Positions 41,395-50,038 of a stretch of 64,000 bases of DNA are shown piece by piece (positions within the stretch are counted from its first letter, which is position 1; each line of letters opens with the position of its first letter). The stretch spans positions 124,001 to 188,000 of the forward strand of contig NZ_CADIJL010000005.1 in NCBI RefSeq assembly GCF_902859695.1, in the 5' to 3' direction. Source of the DNA: Achromobacter ruhlandii. GTDB lineage: Bacteria > Pseudomonadota > Gammaproteobacteria > Burkholderiales > Burkholderiaceae_B. The notes under the pieces were generated by a model. That model worked only from the letters and a program-made list of their open reading frames with translations. It was not told the DNA's origin and did no database searches. The translations under genes were made by a program, and so were the position numbers.

Positions 41395-43242
41395 ATGCTC
41401 TCGCTGTTCCAACGCAAACGGGTGCCACCTGCCGCCAGTGCGCCACCGCCCAAACCTCCCGCCGAGCCCGGCAAAGGGCTGATGCGGCCGGAGCCGGCCG
41501 CATCGCTGCTGGCGACGCCGCGCCGGCAGAAGCTGCTGGAACACATCTGGCAGCGCACCTCGCTGTCGCGCCGGCAGTTCGCCACGCTGTACCTCGCCCC
41601 GCTGGAACGCTACGCCGAGCTGGTCCAGCAATTCCCCGCGTCGGAGGCCCATCACCACGCCTATCCGGGCGGCATGCTGGACCACGGCCTGGAGATCGTC
41701 GCCTACGCGCTCAAGCTGCGGCAGTCGCATCTGCTGCCCGCCGGCGCCACGCCGGAGGCGCAAGCCGCCCAGGCCGAGGCCTGGACCGCAGGCACCGCCT
41801 ATGCTGCGCTGCTGCACGACATCGGCAAGATCGCGGTCGACCTGCACGTCGAGTACGCGGACGGCACGGTCTGGCATCCCTGGCACGGCCCGCTGCGGCG
41901 GCCGTACCGCTTCCGCTACCGCAGGGAGCGCGAATACCGGCTGCACAGCGCCGCCACCGGGCTGCTCTACGCCCGGCTGCTCGATCCGGGCATCTTCGAC
42001 TGGCTCGCCGACTACCCCGACCTGTGGGCCGCGCTGCTGTACGTCCTGGCCGGCCAGTACGAGCACGCCGGCATGCTCGGCGAACTGGTCGTGCAGGCGG
42101 ACCAGGCATCCGTCGCCCAGGAACTCGGCGGCGATCCGAGCAAGGCCCTGGCAGCGCCCCGGCACGCACTGCAGCGCAAGCTGCTCGATGGCCTGCGCTA
42201 CCTCCTGAAGGAAGAATTCAAGCTGAACCAGCCCCAGGCCTCGGATGGCTGGCTGACCCAGGACGCGCTCTGGCTGGTGAGCAAGACCGTCTCGGACAAG
42301 CTGCGCGCGCATCTGCTGTCGCAGGGCATCGACGGCATCCCGGCCAGCAACACGGCGGTGTTCAACGTGCTGCAGGATCACGGCATCGCCTTGGCCACAC
42401 CGGACGGCAAGGCGATCTGGAAGGCCACCGTCACCAGCGATGCCGGCTGGTCGCACAGCTTCACCTTCCTGAAACTGTCTCCGGCCATGGTCTGGGATGC
42501 GGCCGACCGGCCGGCGCCGTTCGCGGGTCGCGTGCAGGCCGACGAGGAACAAGGGGCGCCGACACCGCAGGCACCGGCATCCGAAGCGCCAGGCTTGGAA
42601 AGCGCCGATACGGCGCCACCAAGCATCGCGCCGACCGTCCCTATGCCCACCGACAACGGCGTGGCTGCGCTGCTCGATCTGCTGAGTGACACGGCCCCAC
42701 CCGTAGCGCCGGAGGCCCCGAGCGAACCCGAGCCTGCCTCGCCACCGGCGCCTACGGTGCTGCCGCAGATAAGCCTCGCGCCATTTCAGGATCGGCCGGA
42801 GCCATCCGGCGAGCATTTCATGGCCTGGCTGCGTCAGGGCATCCAGACGCACAAGCTCATCATCAACGACGCCAAAGCCTTGGTGCACAGCGTCGCCGGA
42901 ACGGCCTACCTGGTGAGCCCCGGCGTCTTCCAGCGCTATGCGCAGGAACATCTGCAAATCGCCGCACTGGCGAAACCGGAGAACCTGGAGGGATGGCAGT
43001 GGGTGCAGAAGCGTTTCGAGAAGCTAGGCCTGCACCGCAAGCAAGCCAGCGGGCTGAATATCTGGACCTGCGAAGTCACGGGGCCGCGCAAATCCAGGCG
43101 ACTGCACGGCTACCTGCTGAGCGCTCCCGAAGCGCTGTTCCAGGAAATGCCTCCGGACAATCCATACCTGCGCCTCCTCACCGAGGCCGTAAAGCGCGAA
43201 AATTCAGCCGCCGGTAATAAGAACGACAACGAACAGGGGTAG
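41395..43242 (+). CDS. traI: MobH-type relaxase TraI (TIGR03760), 615 aa
   Basis: I start it at 41395 (MLSLFQRKRVPP). The N-terminal ~330 residues form a metal-dependent HD-like domain: SEAHHHAYPGGMLDHGLEIV and AYAALLHDIGKIAVD carry the histidines and aspartates. This matches TraI of PFGI-1/ICEclc (TIGR03760, MobH). A disordered proline-rich linker (about 400-470) precedes a C-terminal domain with KLIINDAKALVHSVAGTAYLVSPGVF. The enzyme should nick the ICE at oriT. An XRE gene lies convergently downstream. Confidence 0.9.
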   Translation: MLSLFQRKRVPPAASAPPPKPPAEPGKGLMRPEPAASLLATPRRQKLLEHIWQRTSLSRRQFATLYLAPLERYAELVQQFPASEAHHHAYPGGMLDHGLEIVAYALKLRQSHLLPAGATPEAQAAQAEAWTAGTAYAALLHDIGKIAVDLHVEYADGTVWHPWHGPLRRPYRFRYRREREYRLHSAATGLLYARLLDPGIFDWLADYPDLWAALLYVLAGQYEHAGMLGELVVQADQASVAQELGGDPSKALAAPRHALQRKLLDGLRYLLKEEFKLNQPQASDGWLTQDALWLVSKTVSDKLRAHLLSQGIDGIPASNTAVFNVLQDHGIALATPDGKAIWKATVTSDAGWSHSFTFLKLSPAMVWDAADRPAPFAGRVQADEEQGAPTPQAPASEAPGLESADTAPPSIAPTVPMPTDNGVAALLDLLSDTAPPVAPEAPSEPEPASPPAPTVLPQISLAPFQDRPEPSGEHFMAWLRQGIQTHKLIINDAKALVHSVAGTAYLVSPGVFQRYAQEHLQIAALAKPENLEGWQWVQKRFEKLGLHRKQASGLNIWTCEVTGPRKSRRLHGYLLSAPEALFQEMPPDNPYLRLLTEAVKRENSAAGNKNDNEQG

Positions 43243-43268
43243 ACAAGGAGCCACGGCGCGGGCCGGCT

Positions 43269-43574
43269 TCAGTCCGCTGATTTAGGCGGAGCCGTCTCTG
43301 CCAGCTTGGCTTCAGTCAGCGCCATCAAGTGGGCAGAACTGCATTTCAGCGCACGGGCGATTTTGAGAATGAGGGGGAGCGTGGGGACATGCTCGCCACG
43401 CTCGATCTTTCCCATGTGCGAACGCTCGATTCCTGACAGATGAGCCAGCGTTTCCTGGGCGATGCCTTGACTGGTTCTTTCTTCGCGCACGGAGGCCCCA
43501 AACGCGATGGCTGGTTCCGCTTCGTAGGTTGTTGTCCCGGTGGGCCGGCCTCTTTGAATCGAACGCTTTTGCAT
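43269..43574 (-). CDS. XRE-family regulator, 101 aa
   Basis: I start it at 43574 (MQKRSIQRGRPTGTTTYE). The HTH covers about residues 27-85: FGASVREERTSQGIAQETLA and SGIERSHMGKIERGEHVPTL. It is divergent from the LysR-like gene at 43679, and an inverted repeat spans its own start codon (43563-43570 with 43579-43586). It may control integration or transfer genes, comparable in position to small regulators beside ICE integrases. Its target is unknown. Confidence 0.8.
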   Translation of the reverse strand: MQKRSIQRGRPTGTTTYEAEPAIAFGASVREERTSQGIAQETLAHLSGIERSHMGKIERGEHVPTLPLILKIARALKCSSAHLMALTEAKLAETAPPKSAD

Positions 43575-43623
43575 TGCCAAAAGCGTCGAGGATTGACACG
43601 ATATAAACCACGTTAAACTTAAC
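43563..43623. promoter_or_regulatory. Divergent regulator region with two inverted repeats
   Basis: ACGCTTTT-N8-AAAAGCGT (43563-43586) surrounds the XRE start codon. GTTAA-AC-TTAAC (43612-43623) lies midway to the LysR-like start. A TTGACA (43593-43598) could serve as a plus-strand -35, but the matching -10 is poor. This looks like an autoregulated divergent control point. Confidence 0.5.
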
Positions 43624-43678
43624 TCAATAGAAGCGACTTCATCGGTCGCCGCGAGTTCACTGCCTGGAGGAACTGGAC

Positions 43679-44305
43679 GTGAAATCGAGCGATGCCTCCA
43701 CTGAAATCCGGGTGGCTGTGCTCGGCGAGTGGGTGCCTTCACCGCTTGCCGACTTGCTGGCGTTGCAGCGCGCCGAAGAGCCAGAGACCGCCACCGCCTT
43801 GATCGGATGCAGTTCCACAGCGCAGGCGCAGGAACTGCCGCACGATAACTTTGACTTGGCCCTGTCCACAGCCGCCTGGGAGTGGCCAGGCTGGGTGTGC
43901 GAGCCGTTGTGGCATGACACGCTGGCAGTCGCCGTCGCCAAGCGCTCGCACCTGCTGTCCTACCGTGAAGTGCCTCGCCAAGAGCTGCTCAAGCAGCCGT
44001 TGATCTGCGCGCAGTCAACGGCCGACGAGCCGTGGCGCGCGGTGGCGCATGGCCTGGTCGAGGATGCACCGCAGGGCCATGAGCAGACCGTCAGCACCTT
44101 CGACATGGCGATGACGCTCGTCTCCGCGGGCTACGGCATTGCCGTCGCACCCGCCGCGAGACTGACCTGCTACCTGCGTCGCGGCATCGCCGCGCGGCCA
44201 TTGGCTGGCGCACCCATCATCGTGATGGCCTACCTGCTTCGCCCGTCCTCGTCCTTGACCGAGCCCCAGGAAAGATTCGCCCGCCGCGCGCGCTCCGTGT
44301 CCTGA
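43679..44305 (+). CDS. LysR-type effector-binding domain without HTH, 208 aa
   Basis: A GTG start at 43679 follows TGGAGG. The sequence is the substrate-binding half of a LysR regulator: EIRVAVLGEWVPSPLADLL, NFDLALSTAAWEWPGWVCEPLWHDTL and LVSAGYGIAVAPAARL. The usual N-terminal winged HTH is absent, and no HTH codons are visible upstream. Such stand-alone domains occur near integrases of this ICE type. It may sense a metabolite and act through a partner such as the adjacent XRE protein; that is conjecture. Confidence 0.75.
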   Translation: MKSSDASTEIRVAVLGEWVPSPLADLLALQRAEEPETATALIGCSSTAQAQELPHDNFDLALSTAAWEWPGWVCEPLWHDTLAVAVAKRSHLLSYREVPRQELLKQPLICAQSTADEPWRAVAHGLVEDAPQGHEQTVSTFDMAMTLVSAGYGIAVAPAARLTCYLRRGIAARPLAGAPIIVMAYLLRPSSSLTEPQERFARRARSVS

Positions 44306-44337
44306 GACAGGGGCGCGCACTGCTGGGCGCTGGCGCG

Positions 44338-46194
44338 CTACGCAAACGCCACCTGCTGCGGGGACCACTCGCTTTCCTTCACCGTCGTGCTCACCGCCAT
44401 GATGATCTTGTCGAGATTTGTGGCACTGACGCTTTCCAGAGCCGAGCCGCCGCGCAGCTTCGCGCGCGGCTGCAGGAGCGCGTTGTAGATCTGCCAAGGG
44501 TCGGCGCCCCTGGTCAGCTTGAGGACCGCCTGGATCAGCGCGTGCTTGACCGGATCGAGATGCCAATCCGGCACGCGCTGACCACGGTTGCCCAGGTTCA
44601 GCGCCAGCAGGTTGCCGGCCTTGATCTCGTAGCTGATCCACCGGCGGGACTTGCCCGCCATCTTCGCGTACTCGGCGACTGGCAGGTTGTGTGGTGCCTC
44701 GAAGACATCGACCAGTTCCATCCGCTGGCGCTGTATGTCGGACAGCGGTTCCTCCATGACGGAACGCGGCAACGGCACTGCGGGCAGCCGATGCGTCTCG
44801 GCTGACACCAGTGGCATCGCGTCTCCCGGCCTGGTCACGATCAGGAGCGGCGCCGACGCGGCCGCTGGTTTGGGTGGCGCACTCGCGGCTTCCTCATCCG
44901 AGAGGACGGGCACGCCCTCCAAATGAATGGTGAGCGGCATGCTCGCTGCCTCGACCATGTTCTGCTCGAAGAGATCGAGCCGGTCGGCCCAATCCTGCAT
45001 CATCCGCCGCCGCTGCTCGACGTACTCGGCGTGGTTGTAGGTGGCACTGACCTTGTTGGGATCGACGTGCGAGAGTTGCGCGTCCACCCACACCTTCGGG
45101 TAGCCGATCTCGTTGAGCGCGGTGGACATCGTGCCCCGGATGCCGTGCCCGGTCAGCAGGTCGCGATAGCCCATGCGCTTGAGCGCGCCGTTGAGCGTGT
45201 TCTCGCTCATGCGCTTCTTCAACTCGCTGTCGTGGCGGAACAGATAGTGCTGGGCCGGTTTGAGCTGTTCGAGCAGGTGCCGGACGATCTCGATGGCCTG
45301 CACCGACAGCGGCACGATGTAGGGTGGAATGTCCTTGGGCAACTGGCGCTTCCTGCGCATGTCCACCTGGAGCTGCTTCACGACCTCGGGCGGGATGATC
45401 CAGAGGCCCCGATCGAGGTCGAACTGATCCGGCGTCGCCAGGCGCAGCTCGCCCGTGCGCACGCCGGTGAATAGCAGCAGCCGCAGACCGAGCTGGGTCT
45501 GCAGCCGGCCACGATACTTGCGCAGGCGCTGCAACAGCTTCGGCAACTCGGCCATGCGCAGGAACGGGTTGTGGTTCACCGGGGGCAGCGGCAGCGCCAC
45601 CACGTCGAGGTCGGAAGCCGGGTTCTGCTCCAGGCCCGGCACGACCACCAGCGCGTAGCGGAACATCTGGTTGAACCACGTCCTGACTTTCTCGGCGACG
45701 GAGAGCGCCTTGCGCCGCTCGATCCTGGCGATCACTTCCAGCAGGTCAGGGCGTTTGATGTCGTAGATCGAGCGCTTGCCCAGCAAGGGCAGCACATCCT
45801 TGGCGAAGACGCGAGGGAGGATCGAGAGGGTGGTCTGCCGGCCCTTCTTGAGGCCGAGTTCGCGGTGGGCAAGCCACTTCTTGTAGATCGCCTCGAAGGT
45901 GTTTTCACCGGCGAGTTTGACCGCGGCGCGCTTTTGCTTGCGGTGAAGGCGCGGGTTGATGTCCTTGGCCACCAAGGCGCGCGCCTCGTCACGCAGGGCG
46001 CGTGCCTCACGAAGGGACACCTCGGGATAGGTGCCCAGCGACATGCGCTTGGGCTCCTTCATCCAGTAGTAACGGAAGTGCCAGCTCTTGCTGCCCGTGG
46101 CCGTCACGGCCAGGGAGAGACCATCGATGTCTGGAAGTGTGTAGGCCTTGCCGGTGGCTTTGGCTTGGCGGACCACCAAGTCTGAGAGTGCCAT
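44338..46194 (-). CDS. int: ICE tyrosine-recombinase integrase, 618 aa
   Basis: The start at 46194 follows AGGAGC. The N-terminal ~90 residues are a DUF4102 arm-binding domain (LPDIDGLSLAVTATGSKSW, MSLGTYPEVSLREARALRDE). The catalytic residues appear in FTGVRTGELRL (Arg near 246), GHGIRGTMST (HxxR near 355), LSHVDPNKVSATYNH (His and Tyr near 380-390). After residue ~430 an extra ~190-residue extension follows, with a part (SALESVSATNLDKIIMAV) recalling toxin-binding ParS/DUF2384 domains. It faces away from the tRNA-Gly target 238 bases upstream. Confidence 0.9.
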   Translation of the reverse strand: MALSDLVVRQAKATGKAYTLPDIDGLSLAVTATGSKSWHFRYYWMKEPKRMSLGTYPEVSLREARALRDEARALVAKDINPRLHRKQKRAAVKLAGENTFEAIYKKWLAHRELGLKKGRQTTLSILPRVFAKDVLPLLGKRSIYDIKRPDLLEVIARIERRKALSVAEKVRTWFNQMFRYALVVVPGLEQNPASDLDVVALPLPPVNHNPFLRMAELPKLLQRLRKYRGRLQTQLGLRLLLFTGVRTGELRLATPDQFDLDRGLWIIPPEVVKQLQVDMRRKRQLPKDIPPYIVPLSVQAIEIVRHLLEQLKPAQHYLFRHDSELKKRMSENTLNGALKRMGYRDLLTGHGIRGTMSTALNEIGYPKVWVDAQLSHVDPNKVSATYNHAEYVEQRRRMMQDWADRLDLFEQNMVEAASMPLTIHLEGVPVLSDEEAASAPPKPAAASAPLLIVTRPGDAMPLVSAETHRLPAVPLPRSVMEEPLSDIQRQRMELVDVFEAPHNLPVAEYAKMAGKSRRWISYEIKAGNLLALNLGNRGQRVPDWHLDPVKHALIQAVLKLTRGADPWQIYNALLQPRAKLRGGSALESVSATNLDKIIMAVSTTVKESEWSPQQVAFA

Positions 46195-46282
46195 GCTCTA
46201 GCTCCTGAACATGAGTCAGGAACCAGATGCTTAACCCATCGACCTCAGCGCCCTAGCAACAATCCGGAAGCCGTCGTGCCCG

Positions 46283-46306
46283 CAAAAATGGACACAAAAA
46301 TGGACA
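46283..46306 (+). repeat. Tandem 12-bp direct repeat in integrase-tRNA gap
   Basis: CAAAAATGGACA occurs twice head to tail (46283-46294 and 46295-46306), in the 238 bases between the integrase start and the tRNA gene. Direct repeats in this place are typical of arm-type integrase or excisionase binding sites. I have no binding data. Confidence 0.6.
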
Positions 46307-46432
46307 TAAACGTCGTGGCTTCAGGTGGATTTCCGTGGAGCCCACTGGAACATCGAGGTGTCGAAAACTCAACCAGAATCAACGACTTACGATGCCTCTT
46401 GGACTTCCTCAGAATTCCCTGGAACGATGCAG

Positions 46433-46450
46433 TGGAGCGGGTGAAGGGAA
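46433..46450. other. Presumed ICE attachment site (right end, att core)
   Basis: The last 18 bases of the tRNA-Gly gene, including CCA, lie at 46433-46450. In the ICEclc family the recombination core is the 18-bp 3' end of tRNA-Gly, and the integrase sits next to it on the element side, as here. The other copy must be at the far left end of the ICE outside the window. The exact core cannot be fixed without that end. Confidence 0.65.
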
Positions 46451-46506
46451 TCGAACCCTCGTATGAAGCTTGGGAAGCTGCCGTTCTACCATTGAACTAC
46501 ACCCGC
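46433..46506 (-). tRNA. glyU: tRNA-Gly (anticodon CCC)
   Basis: A complete 74-base cloverleaf with encoded CCA: acceptor GCGGGTG/CACCCGC, D-arm GTTC...GAAC, anticodon loop TTCCCAA (anticodon CCC), T-arm AGGG(TTCGATT)CCCT. The anticodon stem GCAGC/GCTTC has one apparent C-U mismatch. It is the insertion target of the ICE and remains intact after integration. Confidence 0.9.
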
Positions 46507-46585
46507 TCGGGTGTCGTGCCCCGGCACAAGACCGGAGCAGAGGCAGGAATTATAGCCTGGGTTTTTCCGCCCCAGGCCAGCGCCA

Positions 46586-47572
46586 TCAGTTCGCCGTGAT
46601 CCCCGCCGCCTTCACCACCTTGCCCCAGCGGTCCAGCTCGGCCTGGGTGTAGTCGCCCAGCGCCTTCGGCCCCAAGAATTCGGCCTCGGCGCCCTGCTCG
46701 GCCGCCTTCTGGCGGAAAGCGTCGGTCTGCATGATCTTCTGGATTTCACCGGCGATCTTGTCCACCACCGGCGCGGGCGTGTCCCTGGGCGCGTACATGG
46801 CGAACCAGGACGAGACGATCAGGTCGGGATAGCCGGCCTCGGCGGCGGTGGGCACGTCCGGCAGCGACGCCAGGCGCGTGTTGCCGGTGACGGCCAGCGC
46901 GCGCAGCTTGCCGGCGGCGATCTGGCCGAGCAGCGGCGGCGGCGTGGTGATGGTCATGTCGACGGCGCCGCCCAGCAAGTCGTTCAGCGCCGGGCCGGTG
47001 CCCTTGTAGGGAATGTGGGTGATCTGCGTGCCCGCCATCTGGTTGAGCAGTTCGGTGGCGACCTGCTGCAATGAACCATTGCCGGACGAGGCGTAGTTGA
47101 GCTTGCCCGGGTTGGCCTTGGCGTACGCGACCAGGTCTTTCAGCGACTTGATCGGCAGGTCCGGCCGCACCACCACGACCTGGGGCGCGGACAGCACATT
47201 GGCCACCGGCGCGAAATCCTTGATCGGATCCCAGCCGGAGGTCGGCGTGACGTGCGGGGTGATGACCTGGAAGCCCGAATACTGCAGCAACAGCGTGTAG
47301 CCGTCGGGCTTGGCGCGGGCCACCGCCTGCGCGGCGATGCCGCCGGAGGCGCCGGGCTTGTTCTCGACAACCACGCTCTGGCCGAGGGCGGCGCCCAGGG
47401 GCTGGGCGATGAGCCGGGCGGCGATGTCGGTGGTGCCGCCGGGCGCGGCCGACACGATCAGCGTGACGGGACGGTTGGGAAAATCCGCCTGGGCGTGGGC
47501 GGCGCCAGCGGCGGCCAGGCCCAGCGCGATGGCGCAGGCGCGTAGAACGGGAACGGAACGGAAAGCGGTCAT
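46586..47572 (-). CDS. Bug-family periplasmic tricarboxylate receptor, 328 aa
   Basis: Starting at 47572 after AGGAGA, the protein has a signal peptide (ends AAHAQ, about residue 27) followed by the hallmarks of the Bug or TctC family: FPNRPVTLIVSAAPGGTTDIAARL, VVENKPGASGGIAAQAVA, and the DVPTAAEAGYPDLIVSSWF segment. These receptors bind carboxylates such as citrate or glutamate for TTT transporters and are expanded in Bordetella and Achromobacter. It follows the HMGL- and CoA-transferase genes as the last gene of one catabolic operon. Confidence 0.9.
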   Translation of the reverse strand: MTAFRSVPVLRACAIALGLAAAGAAHAQADFPNRPVTLIVSAAPGGTTDIAARLIAQPLGAALGQSVVVENKPGASGGIAAQAVARAKPDGYTLLLQYSGFQVITPHVTPTSGWDPIKDFAPVANVLSAPQVVVVRPDLPIKSLKDLVAYAKANPGKLNYASSGNGSLQQVATELLNQMAGTQITHIPYKGTGPALNDLLGGAVDMTITTPPPLLGQIAAGKLRALAVTGNTRLASLPDVPTAAEAGYPDLIVSSWFAMYAPRDTPAPVVDKIAGEIQKIMQTDAFRQKAAEQGAEAEFLGPKALGDYTQAELDRWGKVVKAAGITAN

Positions 47573-47638
47573 GCGGTTGTCTCCTTGCTGTTTTTGTATG
47601 AAGCGCCCGAGAGCCGGGCGCGTGGTGTGAAGCAAAAC

Positions 47639-48601
47639 CTAGGCGGCGTCGCCGGCCGGCCCGAACCGCTCCGCCAGCCACGCGGGCGGCGGATGCGCGG
47701 CCAGGCGCGGTCCGGCGCGCAACAACGCCATGGGCAACTCGCGGCCGACCAGCCCCGGAAGTCCGCGCAGGATGGCAAGCAGCGATTCGAGCGACACGCC
47801 TGTCCGCACGCCCATGCACTCGAACATGTGGACCAGTTCTTCGGTGTTGACGTTGCCGCTGGCGCCGGGCGCGTACGGGCAGCCGCCCAGGCCGCCGGCG
47901 GCGGCGTCGAAGCGGGTGATGCCGGCCTGCCAGGCGGTGACGGCGTTGGCCAGCGCCATGCCGCGCGTATTGTGCAGGTGAACGGTAAGCGCCACGCCCG
48001 GCAGGCGCCGCGCCGCGTCGGCGCACAGTTCGCCCACCTGATTGGGATAGGCCATGCCGGTGGTGTCGCACAGCGTGATGCCACCGGCGCCGGCATCGAC
48101 CAGGCGGGCGGCCAGGTCCAAGACCTGTTCCGCCTGCACGTCGCCGTCGAACGGACAGCCGAAGGCGGTCGACAGCGACACATTGCAGGGCGCGCCGGCG
48201 CGCGCGGCGGCGGCTAGCACCTGGCTGAGTTCGTCGAACGATTGCTGGCGGGTCATGCGCAGGTTGGCGCGGTTATGCGTCTCGCTGCATGACATGACCA
48301 GGTTCATCTCGTCGACGCCGGCTTCCAGCGCCCGCTCCAGGCCGCGGATATTCGGCACCAGCGCCGTATAGATCACGCCGGGCCGGCGGCGGATGCCCTG
48401 CATCACGGCGCCCGCGTCCGCCAGGGCCGGAATGGCCTTGGGCGAGGTGAAGCTGGTGACCTCGATGCGGGCAAAGCCGCAATCGGACAATGCATCGACG
48501 AAGGCGATCTTGTCTTCGGTCGGCACCATGCGCGCCTCGATCTGCAAGCCGTCGCGCGGGCCGACCTCGTTGATTTCCAGGACGGGGGAACCGGTGTTCA
48601 T
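47639..48601 (-). CDS. Hydroxymethylglutaryl-CoA lyase-like enzyme, 320 aa
   Basis: The TIM-barrel HMGL-like fold is shown by EINEVGPRDGLQIE (metal-binding RD near residue 15), TLCDTTGMA, LTVHLHNTRGMALAN and the catalytic-cysteine loop GGLGGCPYAPGASGNVNTE. It cleaves a 3-hydroxy-3-methylacyl-CoA to an acyl-CoA and a keto product. Pairing with a CaiB-type CoA transferase and a Bug receptor suggests breakdown of a specific dicarboxylic or branched acid; the substrate is not determinable here. Confidence 0.9.
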   Translation of the reverse strand: MNTGSPVLEINEVGPRDGLQIEARMVPTEDKIAFVDALSDCGFARIEVTSFTSPKAIPALADAGAVMQGIRRRPGVIYTALVPNIRGLERALEAGVDEMNLVMSCSETHNRANLRMTRQQSFDELSQVLAAAARAGAPCNVSLSTAFGCPFDGDVQAEQVLDLAARLVDAGAGGITLCDTTGMAYPNQVGELCADAARRLPGVALTVHLHNTRGMALANAVTAWQAGITRFDAAAGGLGGCPYAPGASGNVNTEELVHMFECMGVRTGVSLESLLAILRGLPGLVGRELPMALLRAGPRLAAHPPPAWLAERFGPAGDAA

Positions 48602-48641
48602 GAGCGCATCCTCGCTGCCGGATTAAGGGAAATGGCGCGGT

Positions 48642-49835
48642 TCATGCGATCACGCCGCGCGCCCGCAGCGCTTCGCGCTGTTCCGGGCTCAGGCCCGCTG
48701 CCGCCAGCACCGCGTCGGTGTGCTCGCCCAGCGTCGGCGCGCGCTCGCGCACCGCGCCCGGGTTGGCCGACAGGCACGGAAACACCGCCGGCATGTCCAC
48801 CGCGATGCCGCTGGCGGCCTCCAGGCGGGTGATGGCGCCGCGCGCCTGATAATGCGGATCGTGGGCAATATCAGCCACCGAATAGATGCGGCCCGACGGC
48901 ACGTCGGCTTCGCGCATGGCCTGCAACACCTCGTCGATGCTGCGTTCGGCGGTCCAGGCGCCGATGGCCTGGTCGATCTCGGCCACGCGGCGCGCGCGGC
49001 CGTCGTTGTGCGCCAGCTCGGGATCGCGGCCCAGGTCGTCGCGGCCGATGCGCGCCATCAGCCGGGTGTAGATGGCGTCGCCATTGCCCGCGATCAGCAC
49101 ATAGCCGTCGCGGCACGGATAGGCGTTGGACGGCGCGATGCCGGGCAGCGATGCGCCGGCCGGTTCGCGCACCGCGCCAAACACCGAATACTCCGGCAGC
49201 AGGCTCTCGCTGAGGTTGAACAGGCTCTCGTACAGCGCCGCGTCGATGACCTGCCCCTGGCCGCCACGGGCATCGCGCTGGTACAGCGCCAGCAGCACGC
49301 CCAGCGCGCCATGCAGGCCGGCGATGGTGTCGCCCAGCGACAGGCCGGCGCGCACCGGCGCGCGGCCGGGCTCGCCATTCAGGTAGCGCAGGCCTGCCAT
49401 GGCTTCGCCAATCGCGGCAAAGCCCGGCTCGCGCGCCTTCGGCCCGGTCTGGCCATAGCCGGAAATGCGCAGCATGATCAGGCGCGGGTTCAACGCGTGC
49501 AGCGTCTCCCACGACAGGCCCCACTTCTCCAGCGTGCCGGGACGGAAATTCTCGATCAGCACGTCGGCCTCGGCCGCCAGCTGGCGCACGATGTCCTGGC
49601 CCTCGGGCTGGCGCAGGTCCACGCACACGGACTGCTTGTTGCGCGACTGCGCCTCCCACCACACCGAGGTGCCCTCGTGCAGCAGGCGCCACTTGCGCAG
49701 CGGATCGCCCTGCCCGGGCGGTTCGATCTTGACGACCTGCGCGCCAAAGTCCGCCAGCGTCTTGGCGGCGAACGGCCCCGCGATGAGTTGTCCCAGTTCC
49801 AGCACGCGTATGCCGGCGAGTATCTGCCCTGCCAT
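48642..49835 (-). CDS. CaiB/BaiF-type CoA transferase, 397 aa
   Basis: The start at 49835 follows GGGAGGC. The family III CoA-transferase signature appears as GIRVLELGQLIAGPFAAKTLADFGAQVVKIEPP, then SVCVDLRQPEGQD (likely catalytic aspartate) and RISGYGQTGP. It probably moves CoA from an acyl-CoA to the free acid processed by the lyase encoded next. The genes are 40 bases apart in one direction. Confidence 0.9.
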   Translation of the reverse strand: MAGQILAGIRVLELGQLIAGPFAAKTLADFGAQVVKIEPPGQGDPLRKWRLLHEGTSVWWEAQSRNKQSVCVDLRQPEGQDIVRQLAAEADVLIENFRPGTLEKWGLSWETLHALNPRLIMLRISGYGQTGPKAREPGFAAIGEAMAGLRYLNGEPGRAPVRAGLSLGDTIAGLHGALGVLLALYQRDARGGQGQVIDAALYESLFNLSESLLPEYSVFGAVREPAGASLPGIAPSNAYPCRDGYVLIAGNGDAIYTRLMARIGRDDLGRDPELAHNDGRARRVAEIDQAIGAWTAERSIDEVLQAMREADVPSGRIYSVADIAHDPHYQARGAITRLEAASGIAVDMPAVFPCLSANPGAVRERAPTLGEHTDAVLAAAGLSPEQREALRARGVIA

Positions 49836-50038
49836 GTCGCCTCCCGGGCGCATCCAACCGATGATGGCCCGCAGTGTGCGTCATCGCCCGGGGCGGCGGA
49901 ATGGACGATTCGGGAAGGGGGCATTCCCGGATCGAGAAAGCCCGGCGCGGCGGCCGCGCCCCGGTCGGACAGGCCAACCCGGACAGGCCAACCGATTGCC
50001 GGCCGCCACCAAGCGCTTTTTTGCGTGCGAGCCGGCCT

